Positions 6,442-15,400 of a stretch of 17,445 nucleotides of DNA are shown here, piece after piece. Made by a program: the position numbers and the translations under genes. Numbering within the stretch: the stretch's first letter is position 1; every line of letters starts with the position of its first letter. This DNA comes from Opitutia bacterium UBA3151. Lineage in GTDB: Bacteria > Verrucomicrobiota > Verrucomicrobiia > Opitutales > Seribacteraceae. The stretch is taken from the NCBI GenBank assembly GCA_002364975.1, contig DEYT01000108.1, forward strand, positions 1 through 17,445, given 5' to 3'. Below the pieces are notes generated by a model. The model was not told where the DNA came from. It searched no databases and saw only the letters and a list, made by a program, of their open reading frames with translations.

Positions 6442-9400
6442 ATGTTTAGGGGTATGCTTACTACGATAAAGTTTTTAAGCAATTCCCCACTGCTTCTCAG
6501 CCCACTTTTAACCTTAGTTCTTATATCCCTATTTGTTCCAACAAGTAGGGCCTTAGCACTGGTAGAATCTGATTTATTAACAAGTTATAAAATTTTTGAT
6601 TTCAGTTGGAATGATGCTTCAGATTCATTTGAAGAAACTAGTGTCGCATATCCAAGCCTTATTCTTTATGAAAATAACCATTATGTGTTCAACAATGATT
6701 CAGCCGAAAACCTTTTCTTAACAGAAACATTTGGCTCTTCTTATACTGGAAGTGAAATATTTGAAAACAACACCAGTGGACCTAACAGGTATCTTATTTT
6801 CTCCCCAGAATCGAATAGTACGAATTCGAGAAATTTTTTTTACTATAACCCGCAAAACTCTTCAAACTTTGGGTCGATTCAAGTTTTACCATATGCTTCG
6901 ACTGGTCTTATTCAAGACAACACAACCTCACAAGGTGCAAAATTCTCATATTCCTTAGAGGTAGACTCAATCAACCAACTTGTACTTGTCGGTGCTCCGG
7001 GTGAAAATTCTTTCGTCGGAAAAGTGGTTGTTTATGATCGTAGTGATGATCTTAATTTAAGTGAACTCTTGGAGATTACACCACCTGCTCAATTCGAAGA
7101 ATCTAATATGCAGTTTGGTTCAGCGATTTCTCCATATGATGACCTTCTTGCAATTAGTGCACCTAACAATGATAGCTTTTCCGGTGCTATTTATATGTAC
7201 GAAAGGCAATTGGATGAAAGTTACGAGTTTCTCCAGAAAATTATTGATGAAAGCGGATCCAGCGGAGATATATTTGGATACAAAATAAAGCTTTCTGATT
7301 CTTGGTTGATAGCGAGTTCTCCGCAAACTGTCAGCAATGGTAATGGTAAATTATCTATTTATAATATTGAGTCCAATAATTCCATATCCTTTCATTCGTA
7401 CCTTACTGCTGCAGATGCTTCAGTAAATGACGAATTCGGTTATGACACCTCCCTAGATGAAAACTTGCTAGTTGTGGGTGCTCCGGGGGTGGACAGTGCT
7501 ACCAACGGAGATGACTCTGGTGCTGCTTATGTTTATGAATGGAATGCCTCCGGTAATCAATGGAGCCAGATACAAAAGCTTACACCCGAGAGTTTGTCTG
7601 TAGACGATCAATTTGGCTATTCCGTTTCTATATCTAACAACTTTATTTTTGTGGGATGCCTGAAGGGTGATGGAAATGGGGTAGATAGTGGTTCTCTATA
7701 TGTCTTCAAACATAATGGAACTGAATGGGTTGAAATTTCTGTGCTCTCTCCTCCCACTTCTCTTTCTGATCAGCTCTTTTCCACTGATATCGATTCTCGA
7801 GGCAATTCGGTTTTCATTAGCTCACCAGGTTCAGGAACACATGGACAAGTTTTTGCCTTTGGAATCGACCAGAATGACTCGGACTGGAAGCTGATCTCAA
7901 CCATTGACTACAACCAATCAAGTGTACTTGTGGGTTCTACAACAATGGCACCCATTGCAACAGGAGATGGAATGATTGTTGTTGGTTCTCCAGAAGAAGG
8001 ATCTCCATCTGAAGCCTGTGGTGGATTTCAGACTTTCTTCAACCCTTCGTGGACCAGCAATTTGGCCTTTCCAAGTACAATCCCTCTTTTTGCCCCCAAT
8101 CTGCAATCTAGCTTTAGTTTAAATGAAGACGGGCCAACATTCACTTTTGATTTTAATGCCAGCCACAAATTCGATGAGAACTTCACTTGGAGTATCACCT
8201 CTGACTTTGGAAATGTTGGGAATGCAACGATCAGTAGCAGTTCTGGATTGTTGAGCTTCTCGACTTCACCTAATCTTTTCGGAGATCAAAACCTGACCAT
8301 CCAAGCAGCTACGGAAAACTCCTCCGCTACCCATGACATTATAATTTCTGTCACTGCTGTTAACGATACGCCCGGATTCCTTTATGACTCAAGTTCGGTT
8401 TATTCCCTTCCTGCTGGAATGGAGAATGAACTTATGAATTTCAATTTCGATCTGGAGGATGTTGATGGAGACGAAATAGCCATCTCCCTCAAGAGTGGAA
8501 GTACTTTGCCAGCAGGACTCAGCCTTGAACCAGCAGGTTTAGCTAGTTCTGGTCATAAAATTACCGGAACTCCAACTAGCTTGTTGAACCCGGGCGATAA
8601 TTTTGAGGAGTACACTTTTACATTAATTTGCTCCGACCCGGACGGAACCGAAGCTGAACAGGACTTTTCGATTTTGATTTACGAGGAAAACAGTCCACCT
8701 CAATTCGACTACAATGGCTCTACTCCCTCCATCGTTAGCTTGGAATTATTAGAGGATTTTTCGTCCACCGATTGGTATGAGGCGACACAATCTCTAAGTT
8801 TTTCTGATCCAGATGGGGATGGCTTCACTTTGAGTGTAAAAGATTATCCTTTGGATGGAAATCTGACCGTTATTAATTCTGTTCCTAATTCAGATTCTAA
8901 GATTTTGTACATTCCTGAGCCGGATGAAAATGGCGAAAGGTCTTTCACCGTTACCATTACGGACGATAACATTTACCCTAAACAATCCGAGATTACATTT
9001 AACCTAACTATAGAAAGTGTAAATGACGCGCCTCGAATTCTTTCAACAAGTCCACCATCCGAAGCCTATGAAGGTGTTTCTTATTCTCACCAGTTTGATC
9101 TCTATGAACCGGATGAAAATGATTCTATAACAGTTCAATTGAGAGGACTTCCATCTTGGCTCAAGTCTGCCGATGACAATTTAAGTATCTCTGGAACTCC
9201 AAGCTGGGCAGATTATAATGAGGGAGCTGCTACAATTGTATTTCTTAGCTTAGAAGATCAACAAGGAAATACCATTGAAAGGTCTTATTCTATTAATGTA
9301 ATTCCAAACAATTACCCCCCTGTAATCTCTCAATCCACCACCCACTTCGTAATATCTGAAGATCAAACCCCGACTGCTTGGTCCGCTCTAGAACTAAGTG

Positions 9401-12400
9401 CGTTTAACCCAGATCAAAATGAAACCAATAGCACTTTAATCTGGAGTATTGATCAAGAACCAGATGCCCAATCTGGAACCATAATGATAGAGTCTTATGA
9501 CTCTTCTGCCATGGTTCACTTTCAACCGGAAGGAAATTACAGTGGAATGGCTTACTTTTCAGTAAAAGTAAGTGAATATCCAGACAGTAATGCGAGTGAC
9601 ATTGTTTATATTTCGGTTGAAGTGGAATCGATCGAAGACACACCCATATTCGAGAGTTACCCGCAATCACTCGATGCGATCGAAGGATATTCATGGCAGT
9701 ACGAAATCTTTGCTGTGGATGGAGACACCGAACAAACTCTTGTGATCTCTTCGGACAACTCGCTTCCTCCATGGCTCACCTTAATTAGCATATCGGAAGG
9801 GAGTTCAATATTATACGGAACTCCTGTAATCGGACAGGCTGGCACCTATCCAATAAGTTTGAGTGCAACAGACGGAAATGGAAATTCTAGTTCACAAGAA
9901 TTCACCCTCAATGTGCTTGATGAAAATACCGCACCGATCTTTTCCGTACCCGAATTCAATAACATTCAAATTCTTGAAGATCAACCTTGGACAACGAATC
10001 AAGTCTCGGTGATTGACCCAGACATTCAAAATATTTTTTGGCTTCTGGATCAAGATCCTACTGCAGGTACAGTAGAATTTAATCCTAATTATGGTAAACA
10101 GGTTGAATTCTCCTACACACCCGATGGTAATTTCTCCGGTTCTGATGCATTCACTATCCAAGTCACTGATGGTATAAGTTCTGCAGTCGCATCCTACTCA
10201 GTATCTGTAGAAGAAGTTCCCGATCCACCTCTATTCTCTTTGCTCCCAGAATTTCCTAACATTACTGATGATGATAGTCTCTCAAAAATGATCATAGTTA
10301 AAGATGGAGACGGGTTTGGAGGGCTTTCCCTATCTGTTAGTGGAAAACCGGACTGGATGCAAATTGACGATTACCTTCTCGATCAGAATGGTACAATTTT
10401 CATCAGTGGATCTCCAACTTCAGATGACCAGGGCACGATTAATCTTAGCTTAAGTATCTTGGACGCAAATGATCCGGCAGAATATGAGCTCACTCACTCG
10501 ATTAATTTTGAAGTCGCAGTTTACAATCAACCTCCTCAATTCGAATTTAATGAATATTATTTCGAGGTTGAAGAAGACAGTGGTGAAGAAACTCTCTCTG
10601 ATTCGAATATCGTAGTAACCGATGATCAAACCTCAACGAACAATCTGATCTGGTCAATTGGGACACAACCTGAATTTGGTACCATTACAATCGAATCAAA
10701 TGGAACTGACCTCAAGTACACTACTGAAAAAGACCAATTCGGTCTTTGTACCTTTATCTTAACCGTGACCGATGATGGAGGCATTAATAGTTCTTTACCC
10801 AAATCTACCTCTATTATTATTGATCTTAATGTTACCAATACCCCAGATGCTCCAGTTTTCACTTCGACTCCTCCAAGTGATCAGGATGATAAAGTAAGTT
10901 GGAATGATGAAAGCGAATATAATTATCAGATCGAAACATTCGATGCAGATCTAACTTATCCCTTAATTGAATTAATCAGTCCGATTCCAGACTGGTTAAA
11001 ATTCCAGATTTTGCCTGGTGCTGAACCAGGAATTAGCGTGGCAGAACTAAAGGGAACAGCCAAAGTAGGAAATGAAGGAATCTACAAAATAGAGATTAAA
11101 ACGACAGACGATTATTATTCTGTAACTCAATCTTTTAATTTGGAAATTAGAATTGATGACTACCCACCGCAATTTCTATCCACTAAAAACGATCAAGAAA
11201 TTCAAAAAATAAGGATTTTCATAGATGAAGATAGTAATGTCACAGAACAATTTAACCTACCCACCAACTATTATGCCAAAGATCCTGATCCTAAAATTGA
11301 TGGCGGTATTTCATGGAAAATTAGCCAATATCCAAAAACTGGGAATCAATTAAGCATTGAAGGTAATGGTACTCGACCCGGGTCATTTCAATATTTTCCG
11401 GCTAATAATTTCAATGGTTATGATGAGTTTTACCTGAAGGCTTCGGATGGACACAGGGAGTCTGAACTTAAATTTGAAGTATTTATCAGACCCTTACCCG
11501 ACGCTCCAACATTTCTACAACCAGATGCAACCAACTTCTCTTTGAGTGTGGGGGATTATTTTGAGGTACTGTTGGAAGCCATTGATGAGGATTCGAGCCA
11601 ACTAGAATTTAAAAAGTTTACTCCATCATGGGAGGATAACGAATGGTTGTTTCTCAAAGATGGTAATTCATCCAAGTCGGTTTATCTCTATGGTAATGCC
11701 CGAATTAATAAAAAAAGTAACACCATTCCAGTTAGCGTTTCCGTTACCGATGAATCCGGAAGGTTTGATACTTTAGACCTTGTCTTCTCCCTTGATGGAA
11801 CAAATCAAAGTCCAGTTATTCAAGCCGGTCGTGAACTCTCAATCATCTTCTCGGCGGACGGTGAACCCATTTCACTAAACTTGAACGATTTAATAGCCAC
11901 GGACCCCGAGAACGATCTGATTATTTGGGAACCGTTCACGGAAGATGGAAAACTTATGGTGCTTACAGAACAAAGTTCCTCAGCTCGTAAATATACTGCT
12001 ACAGATGCAAATATCACTCTTGAGCAAAATGGAAGCAAGCTTGTGAAATTAGAATATTTACCCCATAACCCTAAGAGCTTGACTGGAGAGTTTATGCTTC
12101 GTGCTTCTGATGAAATTAGCCACGACCAGATCACTATTTATGCTTCAGTCTTAGAGGATACCATGACCCCTGTTATTGAAGGCAATAATACTACTTCCAT
12201 CGAGCAGGGGGAATACTTTGCCAAGGACTTCAAGATTTTGCATCAAGAAGATTATTACGATATATTTTTAACTGGTGGACCCGATTGGGTATCGCTAAAA
12301 AAATTGGATAATAGCAGCTTTCGAATCAGCGGCACTTCGCCGTTAGAGGATCTAAACCTTTATACCGTCGAATTCTATGCGGTATCCGGCGGTCGAAAGT

Positions 12401-15400
12401 CATCCAATTTCAAGCTCAGCCTTCAAACTATTGACAGTACTCCTCCAACAATCAATTTGCTTGGCGAAAGAGTGATCACATTAAGCAAAGGTGCAACATT
12501 TTCGGAACCAGGGTATTTTGCTGAAGACAAATACGGCAATAACCTAACGAGTCAGGTTGTTGTATCTCCAGACCTTGACCAAAACTTAACCTACAATGTT
12601 CTTAATTACACGGTTGAAGATCAAGATGGAGGCGTCACGACAACAAGTCGCTATGTAAATATCTACGATTCATTCCCCTTGAATTTCTCTAAAGCCCTTT
12701 ATTTAAAAACACCTAGTAAACCGGTCTTTTCTTGGACTCCATATGGTAACTTAATCCTTTGCGCTGATGGCTTGACCCAAATTAAAAGTATTGATTCTGA
12801 CAAAAACACATTGACCAATACATATGATATACCGCGACCTTTCATCAGCAGAATCCCAAGCGGAGATGAAGAGATCGAGATAATTCATCAATTGCTTGGA
12901 GATAGTATTCATGTTAAAAATATCCAGAAATTCGGTCAATCCTATTACTTATCTGGTTTATACCAAGATATTTTGAGTATTTCCGGGAAGACTAACTTAT
13001 CCCAAGGGCATCGTTCTTTTTTTGTTTGTAAATTGAGTGAGACTCTTACTTTGGATTGGATCAAGAGTTTTAATTCGGATGAAGAAGTTTCAAATTTACA
13101 AGTTGTAAAGCTTAGCAATGACGGGATTGTTCTTGGAGGAGATTTCATAGGAAATCTTTATGAAGATGAAAACCTTCTGCTCTCTTCAACCAAACAGTCC
13201 TCTGACATTTTTTTACTTACCATTTCAGACCTGAATTCACCCGTGCAAGTATCAAGCTTTGGACAGGACGGGAACGAAACTTTGTCGTCGATGAGTTCAA
13301 TGGAAAATGGTGATTTAGTACTCGCAATCAATGTACAAAAAGCAGCTCAAAATCTTTACGGAGTTTTGATGGTTCTGGATCAGGAATTTAATCCTTCTGC
13401 AATTTCTTTCGAATCTGATTATGCCAATAACTTGAATGATCTTTTGGTTTTAGATGAATCTATTTACCTAGCTTGTGAATTCAGCGAAGAACTTTTCTTT
13501 CGGGACACAGGAATTCAAAATGTAGCGACATCTGATCGAAATGCTTCAACTTTGATGAAATTCAGTACTTCTCTTGAACATCAGTGGACTACCCTCTTAG
13601 AAGCAGAAGAATTCGCTAGCTTAACAGATATTGAATGCACGGTATCAGGTGATTTAATTGGATTAGTTGAACACGCTGGAAAGATTTCCGGTTTAAACAA
13701 TCAAGATTTGCTTGGGAAGCAGGACATTTCCATATTTCGTTTCAATCATCAAGATGGCTCGATTCTTTGGAATGAAAATATAGGAGGGGAAGAGGATGAG
13801 AGTGAAGGGAAGCTTGTCATCAATGAATCTGGGACCATGAGGGTTCTATTCAAGAGTGAATCAGACTTTGTTTCAGACGGAATTGAGATCAATGCGACCT
13901 TATCGGACGAATACATCCTGCTTTCGTTTGAGGCTGGAAGTTCTTTTCAATTCCTAGAAGAAGAGAAATTATTTTTAACCGAGGGCGATTTTTTTACCTC
14001 AGAAATTAAACTCCTTAATTCTAATTATGCTCAATACCATTTAATTGAAGCTCCTAATTGGGTTTCTCTCATAGATCATGGCCAAGGAAGTGCGACCATT
14101 TCAGGGACACCGGCTAAAGGCACTTCTAGTGGGGTAGTGGTAATCTCCGCTCATGGTTTTGACCGAAGTTCAGCAAATTATAGTTTAGAATTTTCAGTAG
14201 TAGAAAATAATACATCGGTTTCGAACTTAGAAATACCAGAGTTAACCAAAAGTTATGAAATTAAAGGAAATGGTAAAATCCTTTCACTTAAGAATTATCC
14301 TAACGATCAAATCGGCGTATTAGGAAACACCTCAGGTAATTTGTCATACCAAGGCATCACAATAAGCCCGAGTGGAAGGAAAGCCGGCTTCCTCCTACTT
14401 TTGGACCAAGATTTTGATTACAAAAAGAAAGTTCTCTTTAATTCGACTGTAGAAGCAGCTGTAAAAGGAATGACCCTTGATGAGGAAGGAAATACTTACA
14501 TCGCTGGTCACTTCAAAAATAATCTCTGGATTGGTCAAACGATATATTCTTCCAACGGGGGATACGATATTTTTTTGGCAAAGCTATCCTCAACGGGGGA
14601 TGTGCTATCAGTAAATACCTTCGGAGGATATGGGGACGATATTTCATCAAAATTGGTCATTTCCAATGATAAACTCATTCTGTCAGGTCAGTTCAGTGAA
14701 TCCTTTCCTGTAAATGGTGAATTCATTGAAAGCAGCGGTTCCCAAGATGGATTCATTGCTATTTTTAAACCTGAACAGTTAAATACTTTCTTTAATTTCC
14801 ATCAAGTAGGTGGAGCTGATTACGACGAAATTACCGATTTCACTGCCACTACATCCGGGGAAATTTTTCTAATCGGTAACTTCAGAAACTCCATCCTTTG
14901 GGGAAAGAAAACATACAATACAGAATTTTCACGAACCAGTTCGTTTATAGCATCTATCGATGAAAATTCAGAAGAGGATGCGTTTGAAATCCTATTCAGT
15001 AGTGGATCAATGAAGGCTCAATTTTTGAAATACGACCCGCTTACTCAAAGGTTATATATCTCAGGTGAATTTGATAATTCCTTATCTTTGATTGGGAATA
15101 ATTATCCATCGAACGGAGGGTTAGATCTTTTCATCATGAGTTTGAATGAAAATCTTTCTGCTTTGAATATAAAAACCCTTGGGGGAAACGGGACCGACAG
15201 AGTAAGTGCTTTTGAATTAAACAATGATGGGAATTTATTTCTCTCGGGTACTTTTGCCCATTCCATTAAACTTGGGAATGAGACTCTTAATGCTCTCGGT
15301 GATACCGACTCTTACCTGGTTAGCTTAAATCCAGACACCTTAGAGATTCAAGATACTTTCCTCCTCCAAGGATTATACAAAGATCAAATTGATGCTATTC

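Noticed and set aside
9404..9772. Minus-strand open frame of 122 codons inside the giant gene
   Set aside because: The composition is typical of antisense translation of an Asp/Glu/Ser-rich protein, and the opposite strand has readable domains across it.
8095..12445. CRISPR-like or tandem DNA repeat array
   Set aside because: The periodicity is in protein modules of ~100 residues; no short exact DNA repeats with regular spacers are present.
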